Notes: generated by a model not told the origin, from the sequence alone. Positions 45,431 through 59,029 are shown, counted from the stretch's first letter. The stretch is DNA of 64,000 nt from Muricauda sp. SCSIO 64092 (GCF_023016285.1 NZ_CP095413.1:5625804-5689803); one strand, 5' to 3'. Numbers and translations: made by a program.

Positions 45431-46255
45431 TTATTTTGATGTCGCCTCTACAGGCAATTCTAATTGCTTTTGAATGGTTTCGTAATAACTGCTCGCTTCT
45501 TTCTTATACTTTGTTTCAGGATAAGATTTTATCAAAGCTTCATAATATCGTAAGGCTTCTTTGTAACGTTCTTCTTGTTTAAAGGCGGTACTGTTCCTGG
45601 CCAGGGTCATCTCGGATTTCAAGCGGTAGAAGAAGGCATCTTCCCTATATATCGCACCAGGATTATCCAGGACAAAGTTGTTGAACGCTGCAATGGAGGA
45701 AATCAATATTGGGAAATTGAATTCGCCCAACTTATCAAATTGTTTCGCGATTTCAAATTCCTTCTTTTGTTTTTTAAAGGTGAGTTCCTGGGCCATCTCA
45801 TTGGCTTGGGCAAAAAATTCGGAATCCGGATAGGTATTGATGTAATTCTGAAGTTTGGCCAAGGCCTTATCGGTATCAGTTTGATCCAGGGAATATCTTG
45901 GTGAGAGCTGGTAATAGCTCTTTGCCTCCAAAAAGACGGCTTCCGGTAATTTTTCGCTATTGGGATAGGATTTGATAAAACGCTCAAACTGATAGCCCGC
46001 CAAGTAATACTGTTCCGTTTTAAAATACGAGTCTGCAAAAAAGAACATGACCCGCTCCCCTTGGGGTTTCCCAACGTATCTTGGTGCAATCTGCTCAAAA
46101 AGGCGGTTTGCGCGTTTAAAATCCCCTTCATTGTAATACCTTTCCGCCAAATCGTATTTTGCCTTTACATCTTCATTTTTGAGTACCTTTTGATACTCAT
46201 TACAAGAAGTGAAAAAGACAATAGCTATTGGAAGTAGGAAATAAAACGACCTCAT
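45431..46255 (-). CDS. bamD: Outer membrane assembly lipoprotein BamD
   Basis: 274 residues from the ATG at 46255 (MRSFYFLLPIAIVFFTSC, acylated cysteine 18); an ATG at 46267 would add MFLK. TPR repeats fill the mature part (KYDLAERYYNEGDFKRANRLFEQIAPRY, AGYQFERFIKSYPNSEKLPEA, RYYEALIKSYPETKYKKEA). BamD helps insert barrel proteins with BamA. It is the first gene of the five-gene row. The promoter box ends close to 46267, so either start may be used. Confidence 0.93.
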   Translation of the reverse strand: MRSFYFLLPIAIVFFTSCNEYQKVLKNEDVKAKYDLAERYYNEGDFKRANRLFEQIAPRYVGKPQGERVMFFFADSYFKTEQYYLAGYQFERFIKSYPNSEKLPEAVFLEAKSYYQLSPRYSLDQTDTDKALAKLQNYINTYPDSEFFAQANEMAQELTFKKQKKEFEIAKQFDKLGEFNFPILISSIAAFNNFVLDNPGAIYREDAFFYRLKSEMTLARNSTAFKQEERYKEALRYYEALIKSYPETKYKKEASSYYETIQKQLELPVEATSK

Positions 46256-46271
46256 TTTCAAAAACATTCGG

Positions 46272-46279
46272 CAAAATTA
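46272..46279 (-). promoter_or_regulatory. -7 promoter box of the bamD operon
   Basis: Minus-strand TAATTTTG, exact TAnnTTTG. By the ffs ruler transcription would begin near 46267, exactly at the upstream ATG, so that ATG would be leaderless while the ATG at 46255 would have a leader of about 12 bases. Confidence 0.45.
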
Positions 46280-46330
46280 GTAATTATCCATTGATTACTA
46301 AAACCCAATTTGCCAATAAAAATCAGTCTT

Positions 46331-46355
46331 AAAAAACCCAAAAGGAATTTTTGGG
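46331..46355 (-). terminator. Terminator of the DUF6913-dapA unit
   Basis: On the minus strand CCCAAAAA, a short loop, TTTTGGG and six T, 14 bases after the dapA stop. Confidence 0.75.
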
Positions 46356-46369
46356 CAAAATTTAACTTC

Positions 46370-47260
46370 TTAGGCATTTACATGCTGCAGTTGTCCCAGG
46401 AACCGATTGATCTTACTTTTGAGTGCCGTACTGGCGGAAACAAGTGGGAGTCGCACTTGCGAACCCCCCAGGCCAAAATATTCCAATACCGTTTTGATGC
46501 CGGCAGGATTTCCTTCCTCAAAAATGAGGTGCATCCCGTCCAGTAGGGTTTGATGAATGCCATAAGCGCGCTCCGAATCGCCCTGTAATCCAAGACTGAT
46601 CATACGGGAAAAAGCTTCGGGCAGTCCCTGTCCCAATACGGATATAACCCCGGAACCTCCAGCTAAAACGGTTGAAAGCGCAGTAAAATCATCCCCCGAA
46701 ATAATATGGAAACCATCGGGTTTTTGCTGCATTAACTGATCGATCTGAATTTGGTCGGCACATGCTTCTTTTATGGCAACGATGTTCTTAAAATCCTTGG
46801 CCAGGCGAATCGTTGTACCTGGTAACATATTGCTACCCGTCCTGGACGGTACATTATACACAATAATGGGCAAGGGAGAAGCTTTGGAAATTTCCCTGAA
46901 ATGTTGGTATATGCCTTCTTGGGTAGGCTTATTGTAAGCCGGGGAAACTGATAGTATGGCCTCAAAATCCATGAAATCCAGGGTTTGTAATTCTTTTACC
47001 ACGGCCATGGTGTTATTGCCCCCAACACCTACCACCAGTGGTAAGCGGCCGGCATTGGCCAATGATATGGTCTGCATGACCAGGCGTTTTTCCTCTTTTG
47101 TCAAGGTAACCGACTCCGCCGTGGTGCCCAAAGCCACCAAATAATCCACGCCACCGGAAATACAATGCTCCACAAGGTTCTCCAATGCCTTGGTATCTAT
47201 TGACAGATCCGTCCTAAAAGGAGTGACCAATGCTACACCTGTTCCAACTAAGCTTTCCAT
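46370..47260 (-). CDS. dapA: 4-hydroxy-tetrahydrodipicolinate synthase
   Basis: 296 residues. The Schiff-base lysine K164 (VAIKEACAD), Y135 and R140 (IIVYNVPSRTG) and the GTTAES motif (45-50) are present, as in true DapA enzymes. It condenses pyruvate with aspartate semialdehyde in the lysine and diaminopimelate pathway, supplying peptidoglycan. Its start overlaps the DUF6913 stop by one base, so the two are coupled. Confidence 0.96.
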   Translation of the reverse strand: MESLVGTGVALVTPFRTDLSIDTKALENLVEHCISGGVDYLVALGTTAESVTLTKEEKRLVMQTISLANAGRLPLVVGVGGNNTMAVVKELQTLDFMDFEAILSVSPAYNKPTQEGIYQHFREISKASPLPIIVYNVPSRTGSNMLPGTTIRLAKDFKNIVAIKEACADQIQIDQLMQQKPDGFHIISGDDFTALSTVLAGGSGVISVLGQGLPEAFSRMISLGLQGDSERAYGIHQTLLDGMHLIFEEGNPAGIKTVLEYFGLGGSQVRLPLVSASTALKSKINRFLGQLQHVNA

Positions 47261-47793
47261 TATCCCAATTCATTTAAAATTCTTAAATATTTCTCCAACT
47301 CGGTCTTAAAGGTTTTAAAGTCACTCAAACCACAATCAAAAATCAGGTCATTCATTGTATTATCAGCTTCCTTTAGTCCAACCCGAATTCGGGCATTGAT
47401 TTTAGTGGACATCAATTTTAAAACCAATCGATCGTCGGTAAAGTAATTGACCAATACGTCATATTCCCTACCTGAAAACTCGGAAAAGTCCCCATTCTCA
47501 ATTGAACCGTTCCAGCCTAAGTCCTTATCCGTACAAAAGGGAATGGAAAACATCCCGTATTTGTCCTGCCCTCTTTTATATCCCATTACATGTACTGCAT
47601 TGGGCTTAAGTCCCATTTGCTGTATAAGGGACTGAAAGACTTCGGCATTTCTAAACTTATCCATGTCCACTATGCACGCAATACTGGACACCCCTTTTTT
47701 ATCCCTTACAAACCTTGGCTTTTTTAGTTCGTCCTCAAGATATTTATGTCCAGATTTTGCCTTAAACTTTTCCTGTATTCCTTTAAAGACCAT
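47260..47793 (-). CDS. DUF6913-like protein
   Basis: The ATG at 47793 (MVFKGIQEKF) is chosen over the TTG at 47838 because the promoter box (47813-47820) falls between them; 177 residues. No signal peptide or membrane segment. Pieces such as VSSIACIVDMDKF, PNAVHVMGYKR and DVLVNYFTDDRLVLKLM suggest an alpha/beta fold. In flavobacteria this protein is encoded just before dapA; I recall it as DUF6913. Function unknown. Confidence 0.8.
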   Translation of the reverse strand: MVFKGIQEKFKAKSGHKYLEDELKKPRFVRDKKGVSSIACIVDMDKFRNAEVFQSLIQQMGLKPNAVHVMGYKRGQDKYGMFSIPFCTDKDLGWNGSIENGDFSEFSGREYDVLVNYFTDDRLVLKLMSTKINARIRVGLKEADNTMNDLIFDCGLSDFKTFKTELEKYLRILNELG

Positions 47794-47812
47794 ACCTATT
47801 ATTGCATTTATA

Positions 47813-47820
47813 CAAATGTA
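47813..47820 (-). promoter_or_regulatory. -7 promoter box of the DUF6913-dapA unit
   Basis: Minus-strand TACATTTG, an exact TAnnTTTG box, with TTCG 20 bases upstream (47844-47841) as an imperfect -33 element. It places transcription near 47808 and settles the ATG at 47793 as the start. Confidence 0.55.
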
Positions 47821-47957
47821 GGCAATCTGTTTATCCAATACGAAGGTAGTGGGAACTGAAGTTTTAAAAAATTAACAAATTGTGTTATTTGTAACTTTTG
47901 AATTTTTTTGACATCAACTGTAACACTTTGGAAAATCACTCGTCCTTAGGGTACAAA

Positions 47958-48004
47958 TCATCAATCAAGAACATGTTTTAATTCATCAATCAAGAACATG
48001 TTTT
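47958..48004. repeat. Direct repeat, two copies of 22 bases
   Basis: TCATCAATCAAGAACATGTTTT occurs at 47958-47979 and again at 47983-48004, a spacing of 25 bases. The two copies are identical. It could be a local slippage product or a pair of binding sites. Confidence 0.85.
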
Positions 48005-48011
48005 CAACGTT

Positions 48012-48047
48012 AAAAAGGCGGTACTGCCATTATCCGGTGCCGCCTTT
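48012..48047 (-). terminator. Orphan terminator-like hairpin
   Basis: AAAGGCGG pairs with CCGCCTTT, extended by weaker pairs, and on the minus strand is followed by five T. No supported minus-strand gene lies upstream of it, so it may end an unrecognised transcript or be left from a lost gene. Confidence 0.45.
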
Positions 48048-48594
48048 GTGTTGATAATAAGGTATTGCTACTACCCCTGAATTGAACCAGTTTTATAGGA
48101 GGGAAAAGTTTGGGTAGTATGATTAAGACCTTCCAGGGCGATATTACACCAATATTTTTTTTCAAATTGGTCCTTATTTTACCGTTATTATAAGGAACTG
48201 CACAAACTGGGAAGTGTTGCCCTACTGTTCTCCATATTTCCCTGCTCTTTATAGGTATTTTCTTCCATAACCAAAGATTTATTTGCATTTTTTTGTAAGT
48301 AATCTTAAAGATTTCATTATCTTGAAATTCCTCCCCCAATCGTGTTTTTATCATCAATTCAAACCATTCAACCAATGCCGATTTTCTATTTTTTTAGGTA
48401 CTTGGACGCTGTTGGCCATATTTGATGATGGAATGCGAAAAAACTGGCAAAAACAAAATTCCGGCCATTGCCAAAATTGTAAAGACCAGTATCCATGCAT
48501 TAATTGATCATACCATTTGGACAGAATTTAAAACAATTGTGCAAATGCGTATTTGGTCCAGAACGTGAATAACCAAAATCTAAAAAGATACAGT

Positions 48595-50163
48595 ATGGGC
48601 AATATAGGTTTCATTCAAGAAGATTTCGTTAAGACGTATGCCGAAGCAAAAAAGTCTTCCAATAAAAAAATGAATCTTGCATTTGGCGATAAAGTGGAAA
48701 TTCTGGAATTTAAAAGGGGGTGGACCAAACTAAGGTGTTTAGACAGCTATGATGACTCCACGAAATTTGTAAGGGGGAAGTTGGATCTGGCGGAATCCGG
48801 AGTACTCAAAATTTCCATGGTTGATGTACAACAAGGGGATGGGATGATAATTGAGTCCCCTAAAGGAAAAGTAGTTTTTGTGGATGGCGGAGACAATAAG
48901 CTTTTTGCCAGGCATGCAGCCGCAAGATATCAGCACAAAAAAACTACGGACTCGAACCGAATGGACGTAGAGGCCATTATTATCACCCATGGAGATGCGG
49001 ACCATTTTGATGGATTAAATGAGATTGTGAAATCAGAAAAGAATAAAACTGCCCGTAAAAGGTTGTTCATCCATCCCAAAAGGATTTTTCATAATGGTTT
49101 GGTCAAAAAACCGAGCAAAGTGAATGGAAAATCCGTTCCAGCCAAGGAAAGGTTTGGCACAACTGCGCACAAAAATGGAAAACTATATGCCGTGGACCTA
49201 TATGAGGACACTAGAAATGCAAAAGATCAAGATACCAATACACCTTTCAAAAGATGGCACAAGGCCGTTGACCACTGGGAACAAAAATCCGGTAAGCCAG
49301 TAGGTTTTAAAAGAATTGCCCATGGCATGGATGAACATGACCTGTTCGACTTTTTGGAAGAAGAGGATATCAATATGGAGTTGTTAGGCCCTTTCACGGA
49401 CAATATTGAGGTAAATGGCGCACTAAGACCGGCCCTGCCTTTTTTGCATAAACATCCCGATGGAAGCATGATACATTTGGAATCCGATGATGAGGGTTCC
49501 CACCAGATTTCTGCCTCACATACAATTAATGGCCACTCTATAGCCTTTCGCCTAAGCTTTGGGAATGTAAGGGTTTTATTTACAGGTGACCTAAATAAAG
49601 AAGCCCTGGATATTATGACCAAAAAGATTGATACATCAAAACTCGCTTGTGAGGTCTTTAAAGCCCCACATCATGGATCCCATGATTTTGCAGTGCAAGC
49701 ATTAAAAAAAGCAGCACCCATAGTTTCCATTGTTTCGTCAGGAGATGAACACGCCGGTAAGGAGCACATTCATCCCAGGGCTACACTAATGGCCGCCCTG
49801 GGTAATTCAAGTCGGACAGATATGTCCATAATCTTCAGTACCGAATTAGCGGCCTTTTTCAGATATCGCAAAGAATGCTATACCAGGGATAGTCTGGCAA
49901 AATTCTTCAAAGAGAGTACGCAAGAGACTTATACATCGGATGAGCTTAGGAAACTGTTCAGTGGTGTTCCGAAAAGAAATGTAGATCCCCCAGGCATGTT
50001 CTTCGGTTTTGAGAGAACAAATTTTGGCATTATCCATATCCGTACCGATGGGAAAAGGCTTTTGGTTTTTACGCATTCGGGAAAAAAGGGGTTAAACGAA
50101 GCCTATTCCTATACTATTGACGAAAATCATAACGTAACATCCAACAACATCATAAAAAAATAG
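48595..50163 (+). CDS. ComEC-like metallo-beta-lactamase-fold hydrolase, cytoplasmic
   Basis: The ATG at 48595 is preferred over the TTG at 48553; 522 residues, no signal peptide. Residues about 1-75 look like a small SH3-like region (KVEILEFKRGWTKLRC). From about 78 comes a metallo-beta-lactamase fold of the ComEC/Rec2 branch: VQQGDGMII, VFVDGG, the metal motif THGDADH (131-137), FTGD (D332) and APHHGSHD (H359/H360). A roughly 120-residue insertion sits between the first metal motif and the later strands, and a C-terminal extension (about 420-522) is unmatched. All main metal ligands are present, so it should be active, perhaps on nucleic acid or a phosphoester. The next gene follows after 36 bases. 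Confidence 0.85.
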   Translation: MGNIGFIQEDFVKTYAEAKKSSNKKMNLAFGDKVEILEFKRGWTKLRCLDSYDDSTKFVRGKLDLAESGVLKISMVDVQQGDGMIIESPKGKVVFVDGGDNKLFARHAAARYQHKKTTDSNRMDVEAIIITHGDADHFDGLNEIVKSEKNKTARKRLFIHPKRIFHNGLVKKPSKVNGKSVPAKERFGTTAHKNGKLYAVDLYEDTRNAKDQDTNTPFKRWHKAVDHWEQKSGKPVGFKRIAHGMDEHDLFDFLEEEDINMELLGPFTDNIEVNGALRPALPFLHKHPDGSMIHLESDDEGSHQISASHTINGHSIAFRLSFGNVRVLFTGDLNKEALDIMTKKIDTSKLACEVFKAPHHGSHDFAVQALKKAAPIVSIVSSGDEHAGKEHIHPRATLMAALGNSSRTDMSIIFSTELAAFFRYRKECYTRDSLAKFFKESTQETYTSDELRKLFSGVPKRNVDPPGMFFGFERTNFGIIHIRTDGKRLLVFTHSGKKGLNEAYSYTIDENHNVTSNNIIKK

Positions 50164-50199
50164 AAAACCATAAGGAAAAACAATGTTGTTTTAACTAAA

Positions 50200-52497
50200 A
50201 TGAAGCTGTTGCCTAAATACGCCATCCTGGCCCTATTTCTTGCCGTTAATACTATTCACTGGTCAAATGGCCAACATAATGATCCCAGTTTTCAATTGCA
50301 CGTGGTGGACACGGATGGAGGGCTGGCAGCCATAATCGATTATGATGATTTGGAAATTATCTTTGGAGGCGGTGGAAAATTTGATTCGAGGGGGAACGAA
50401 TTGTATGATTATCTGTCCACATCCAATATTATCAATGGTAACATTGAATTGGTCATAATGAGTCATGCGCATTCAGATCAGTTCAAGGGTCTCAAGAAAG
50501 TTTTTCAAAATTATATCGTTGACGAGTATTGGGATCCCGGCTATACCAATGAAATGCTTCAAAACCCTAGAAGTCCGTATCACAGGTTCTTAAAAACAGT
50601 TAGCTCGTCTTCCACTAAAATCCTTCGTCCAATTAGAAGGACCTATACACCCATCTTGGAAAGTGGCCGTATGGAAGGTATTAAATTGGATTCCATAAAG
50701 GATTTAAACATCTATCTCCTTTCCGCAGAAACTTCACCGGCCGGTGATGGCGAATCCTTGAAGGTCAACGAATCCTCAATCGTATTATTTATAGAAATAG
50801 GGAAGATAAAAATTCTGTTTCCAGGAGACATCCGGGCATTCAAATCCTCAAGATCAAATCAAAAGGACGAAAGGTTTATTGAGAATAAATTGGTTCAATA
50901 CACAAAGAAAAATGGAAACATCCTACGTTCCAATATCTTAATAGCACCTCATGGAGGAAGTTCCTTATCCAGTTCCAAAGAATTTATAGAAACCATCAAT
51001 CCCGATCATGTTGTTTTTGCCTCAAATGGCTTTTTTAACCACCCTAGAAAAAAGACCGTTAAAAGATATCTGGCAAACAATAGTAGTTTGTATCAGACAG
51101 GGCTAAATGTAGGGCCCTTAAATGACAATATTGTATTTACCTGTCACTTGGACGGTTCCATTGATGTTTCATATGCATCAAAAATAAAAAACCAGATAAG
51201 TTGGAATGGATTTTTAAAAAATGGCGATACACTCCGTTTAAACAATCTCAGAAATATTCTTAGCTCAAAAAGAAGGATAAGGGAAGGATACTCTGCGAGC
51301 TTTATCAATGCCAAAGGAAAAAAATCGTTGGCCAATGCAAATTTGTCAGGTATTAAATCCAAAAATGAGTTAGTGTTCTCCCAGCTCAATTTAAAAAATA
51401 TAAATCTGAGTGGTGCCCAGCTACGTTTTGCAAATTTTAGATATGCGGATTTAAGAAATGCCAACTTTTCCTATGCACAACTGGAACTTGCCGATTTTAC
51501 AGGAGCCGATCTAAGAGGAGCCAATTTTGATTTTGCAAGTATTAAAAACACTAGAATGGACAACGCTGTGCTTAATAAAAGTTTGGATACCATATTGAAT
51601 CTTTCGAATACAACCCTAAAAGAAGTGTCTTTTTCAAATGCCGAGCTGAAAAATGTGATCTTTTCCAATGATTCCCTAAATGAGCTTATTTTTCGAAATA
51701 CCAACTTGCAGGGGGCAGACCTAAAAGATTCCGACTTCACTGATTTTAGTTTTCAGGGTTGCGATTTACAATATGCCGATTTGAGTGGGTCCATTTTGGA
51801 TTGTGCGGATTTCAAAGATGCAAAATTAAAAGATGCCAGATTGAACAATTCTTCGTTATACCGCGTTAATTTAGAGAGCGTTCCAGGGTTTGTACCCAAC
51901 TTTACAGAATTGACATTATCTCAGGACCTGACAACCCTCTCCTACAAAAATTCCCCCCATGCCCTAATGGAATTGAGAAAGAATTTCAGTGATGCAGGTC
52001 TTACCAGACAAGAACGTCAGATAACTTATGCCATTGAAAAAAGTCGGCCTACAGATTGGAAAATGGAAGCTTGGTTTCGCTTTGCCCTATTTGATTTTAC
52101 CTGTAGGTACGGGATGGAGCCATGGCGTCCTTTCAAAATAATGCTGCTCTTAATTTTTCTTTTAACACCTTTATATCTGCTCTCCCTATTTGTGGATAAA
52201 GACTCTGGAATCTGGAGAGCCGAATACAATGAAGTAAAGGATGAAACAACCCATACTAAAGTGACGGGAGGTTTTTTTAAAAAAATATTTACGTCGTTAT
52301 ATTTTAGCATTTTATCGGCCTTTAATATTGGTTGGAAAGATTTGAACATTGGCAACTGGCTTTTAAGATTACACTTCACAGATTATAGGTATTATGGGAA
52401 AGGATGGGTAAGAACACTGGCGGGCATCCAAGCGGTTACCAGTGTGTTCCTTTTAGCACTATGGGCATTAACCTACTTTGGAAATCCTTTTGCTTAA
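50200..52497 (+). CDS. Exported metallo-beta-lactamase-like protein fused to pentapeptide repeats and a two-helix membrane domain
   Basis: 765 residues. Signal peptide or N-terminal anchor at 1-24. Residues about 28-340 form a second ComEC-like metallo-beta-lactamase fold, but with altered ligands: SHAHSDQ (88-94, Q where H is usual), PGD (D210) and APHGGS (H251, G instead of the second H). Residues about 375-560 are pentapeptide repeats of the A(D/N)Lxx type (ADLRNANFSYAQLELADFTG). Two membrane helices follow at about 644-664 and 740-762, separated by a charged loop, with an end pattern (FNIGWKDLNIGNWLLRL, WVRTLAGIQAV, LTYFGNPF) that I recall from other pentapeptide membrane proteins. Probably co-transcribed with the preceding hydrolase. 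Confidence 0.82.
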   Translation: MKLLPKYAILALFLAVNTIHWSNGQHNDPSFQLHVVDTDGGLAAIIDYDDLEIIFGGGGKFDSRGNELYDYLSTSNIINGNIELVIMSHAHSDQFKGLKKVFQNYIVDEYWDPGYTNEMLQNPRSPYHRFLKTVSSSSTKILRPIRRTYTPILESGRMEGIKLDSIKDLNIYLLSAETSPAGDGESLKVNESSIVLFIEIGKIKILFPGDIRAFKSSRSNQKDERFIENKLVQYTKKNGNILRSNILIAPHGGSSLSSSKEFIETINPDHVVFASNGFFNHPRKKTVKRYLANNSSLYQTGLNVGPLNDNIVFTCHLDGSIDVSYASKIKNQISWNGFLKNGDTLRLNNLRNILSSKRRIREGYSASFINAKGKKSLANANLSGIKSKNELVFSQLNLKNINLSGAQLRFANFRYADLRNANFSYAQLELADFTGADLRGANFDFASIKNTRMDNAVLNKSLDTILNLSNTTLKEVSFSNAELKNVIFSNDSLNELIFRNTNLQGADLKDSDFTDFSFQGCDLQYADLSGSILDCADFKDAKLKDARLNNSSLYRVNLESVPGFVPNFTELTLSQDLTTLSYKNSPHALMELRKNFSDAGLTRQERQITYAIEKSRPTDWKMEAWFRFALFDFTCRYGMEPWRPFKIMLLLIFLLTPLYLLSLFVDKDSGIWRAEYNEVKDETTHTKVTGGFFKKIFTSLYFSILSAFNIGWKDLNIGNWLLRLHFTDYRYYGKGWVRTLAGIQAVTSVFLLALWALTYFGNPFA

Positions 52498-52498
52498 C

Positions 52499-52801
52499 TT
52501 AACCCTGTAACAAATAATCGACCAACCCTCTAAATTCCAAGGTTGAATTAATTTCAGGAAAAGGTCGTCCAGCTTGGCGATACCAATATTCCGCATTCCA
52601 TTCATCCCCTTCTTTTCGGTGTAAATAGGCATGTACCCAATTTGCCATTGGTGTTTCCAAACCATCGACCAAATCATGGGCCGCCTCCCAATCGTCCCTG
52701 GCATCGAACCATAGGGATTTTAAGGGATTGGGCCAGCCCTGTGGCGGTTCGTTCTGATGCAATGTGCTTTTAAATCCGTCAAAATCCTTGGGTAATGCCA
52801 T
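52499..52801 (-). CDS. Conserved hypothetical protein, 100 residues
   Basis: A small, soluble, Trp-rich protein with the segment WVHAYLHRKEGDEWNAEYWYRQAGRP, which I recall from unnamed conserved proteins of proteobacteria and Bacteroidota. No catalytic motif can be assigned. It converges with the metallo-beta-lactamase gene (one base between stops) and is transcribed away from the DUF2306-like gene. Composition returns to the level of the core genes. Confidence 0.8.
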   Translation of the reverse strand: MALPKDFDGFKSTLHQNEPPQGWPNPLKSLWFDARDDWEAAHDLVDGLETPMANWVHAYLHRKEGDEWNAEYWYRQAGRPFPEINSTLEFRGLVDYLLQG

Positions 52802-52902
52802 ACCTCAAAATTACAACTCGGTATCGAAAACCAACAGTTCGGTAGCTTCGGATTTCGTTAAAAATTTTTCCCAAGCTATTTTTAACCGAAAAATCAAATT
52901 GT

Positions 52903-53418
52903 ATGAACTTAGACCATATTATAACGGACAATACGGGCATGGTGCACACCATAGCCTCTATTTTGGCCTTACTATTTGGTACATGGGTGCTACTGGCCAA
53001 AAAAGGGAATCGGTTCCATAAACAAATGGGGTATGCCTATACCGGAAGCATGGTGGTTGTTTTATTCACCTCTTTTTTCATGTATAACCTTTTTGGCGGC
53101 TTTGGGATTTTTCATGTATTTGCCATCATAAGCTCCCTTACCTTGATTGCCGGAATGATCCCCATTCTTAGGAGAAAACCCAAAACCTATATTTCCTTGC
53201 ATTATAATTTTATGTACTGGTCGGTCATTGGACTTTATGGTGCTTTTTTGGCCGAGATACTGACGCGAATACCGCCAATGCTCATTAAGGACAAGGAAAT
53301 AGTACCGCTGTTCTTTAATCTTGTGGGATTGGCCATATTTGTGGTCATGGGTATTGGATATTATATCATGATCAAAAAACGTAAGGATTGGGCTAAATTT
53401 GAAAACGAAAAATCATAG
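52903..53418 (+). CDS. DUF2306-like multi-helix membrane protein
   Basis: 171 residues with about five hydrophobic helices (ASILALLFGTWVLLA, SMVVVLFTSFFMYNLFG, FHVFAIISSLTLIAGMI, YWSVIGLYGAFLAEI, LVGLAIFVVMGIGYYIMI). The KKGNRFHKQMGYAYTGSM segment between helices 1 and 2 is typical of the DUF2306-like group. Inner-membrane location is clear; function is unknown. It stands alone, 100 bases from the divergent small gene. Confidence 0.82.
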   Translation: MNLDHIITDNTGMVHTIASILALLFGTWVLLAKKGNRFHKQMGYAYTGSMVVVLFTSFFMYNLFGGFGIFHVFAIISSLTLIAGMIPILRRKPKTYISLHYNFMYWSVIGLYGAFLAEILTRIPPMLIKDKEIVPLFFNLVGLAIFVVMGIGYYIMIKKRKDWAKFENEKS

Positions 53419-53494
53419 TCAACGATCAACATCGCAATACATCTTTCCGTTCAACACTATGCGGTCTCGCTTTCATTTTTCTATTTTAGCTTGA

Positions 53495-54517
53495 ATGATA
53501 CAGAACCTAAAAATGGTAGTCCTTTCCCTGGGACTTTTTCTTTCATCCATAACTGTGATGGCCCAGCTCCCTTTTGATGATAATCGCCCCATAACACCGG
53601 TTGATTATAATAATTTGGACTATTGGGCGGCACATCCCGACAAAAAGGACAATGCCGATAAAATTCCTGGAACGGAATTTTTGGCCAAGAACAATTTGAA
53701 AGCCGATGTTTTTTTTATCCATCCGACCATCTATTCCGAAAAAGATGACAAATTACCATGGAATCCCAGTATTGATGACCTGGAACTGAACAAAAGGGTG
53801 GATGAGGGTACCATTTTGTTCCAAGCCAGTGCTTTTAATGCTGCAGGCCGAATTTTTGCGCCAAGATACCGACAAGCCCACTTGAGAAGTTATTCCACCA
53901 CGGATACGGTATCTGCAAAAAAAGCCTTTGCCCTGGCCTATGCCGATGTGAGAAATGCTTTTGAGCATTACCTGAGGTATTACAATCACGGACGTCCTTT
54001 TATCATTGCTTCACACAGTCAGGGCACCACACATGCCGGACCTTTAATTCGTGAATTTATTGATGGTACGAGCCTGGAAGGGAAATTGGTTGCCGCCTAC
54101 CTTATAGGATTGCCCGTTCCAAAAACCTATTTCAAATCGATACGGCCCTGTGAAAGTGCCAATGATTTGAACTGTAGTATTTCATGGCGCACCTTTAAAC
54201 GGGATTACCTTCCTGAAAATCGCCCATTGGGGGATAGTATTTTGGTGACCAATCCCTTAAATTGGACAATGGACACTACCTATGTGTCCAAAAACCAGAA
54301 CAAAGGGGCGGTTCTTCGGAATTTTGACAAAATTTTGCCCAAAAGGGTCGATGCCCAAATACACAATGGGATTCTGTGGGCCAATAAACCCCGATTTCCC
54401 TGGAGCTTTTTGGTAAGACGAAAGAACTACCATATTGCGGACATCAATTTTTATTATGGTAACATCCGGGAAAATGCGAAACACCGCGTAAGCGAATGGA
54501 TAACTACATATAAATAG
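53495..54517 (+). CDS. DUF3089 family alpha/beta hydrolase, exported
   Basis: 340 residues with a signal peptide ending near VMAQ. The DUF3089 signatures are ADVFFIHPTIY, RYRQAHLRSY and the nucleophile elbow SHSQG (S175 as likely catalytic serine), with IGLPVP after it. It should be a periplasmic or secreted serine hydrolase of lipase/esterase type; the substrate is unknown. The next gene begins three bases after its stop, so they may be co-transcribed although that gene is far richer in A and T. Confidence 0.88.
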   Translation: MIQNLKMVVLSLGLFLSSITVMAQLPFDDNRPITPVDYNNLDYWAAHPDKKDNADKIPGTEFLAKNNLKADVFFIHPTIYSEKDDKLPWNPSIDDLELNKRVDEGTILFQASAFNAAGRIFAPRYRQAHLRSYSTTDTVSAKKAFALAYADVRNAFEHYLRYYNHGRPFIIASHSQGTTHAGPLIREFIDGTSLEGKLVAAYLIGLPVPKTYFKSIRPCESANDLNCSISWRTFKRDYLPENRPLGDSILVTNPLNWTMDTTYVSKNQNKGAVLRNFDKILPKRVDAQIHNGILWANKPRFPWSFLVRRKNYHIADINFYYGNIRENAKHRVSEWITTYK

Positions 54518-54520
54518 GAA

Positions 54521-59018
<4,498 letters not shown>

Positions 59019-59029
<11 letters not shown>

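Larger units (their letters stand above)
47839..48594. other. Gene-poor interval of about 750 bases
   Basis: It is AT-rich and contains no gene I can support. Contents: a 22-base direct repeat (47958-48004), a terminator-like hairpin reading on the minus strand (48012-48047), and two doubtful frames (minus 48010-48375 and plus 48283-48507) that look like chance or remnant sequence. It forms the left edge of the segment with the two metallo-beta-lactamase-fold genes, and must hold their promoter, which I could not pin down. Confidence 0.75.

Noticed and set aside
41286..46255. Single promoter for the whole bamD-to-recN row
   Set aside because: A separate exact -7 box precedes recN, so recN probably has at least a second promoter.
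48010..48375. Minus-strand protein of 121 residues
   Set aside because: It needs a TTG start, runs into a terminator hairpin, has unusual composition and shows no recognisable feature.
48283..48507. Plus-strand protein of 74 residues ending in a Cys-rich tail
   Set aside because: The frame has poor codon use and no signal; the two-cysteine tail alone is not enough to suggest a zinc protein.
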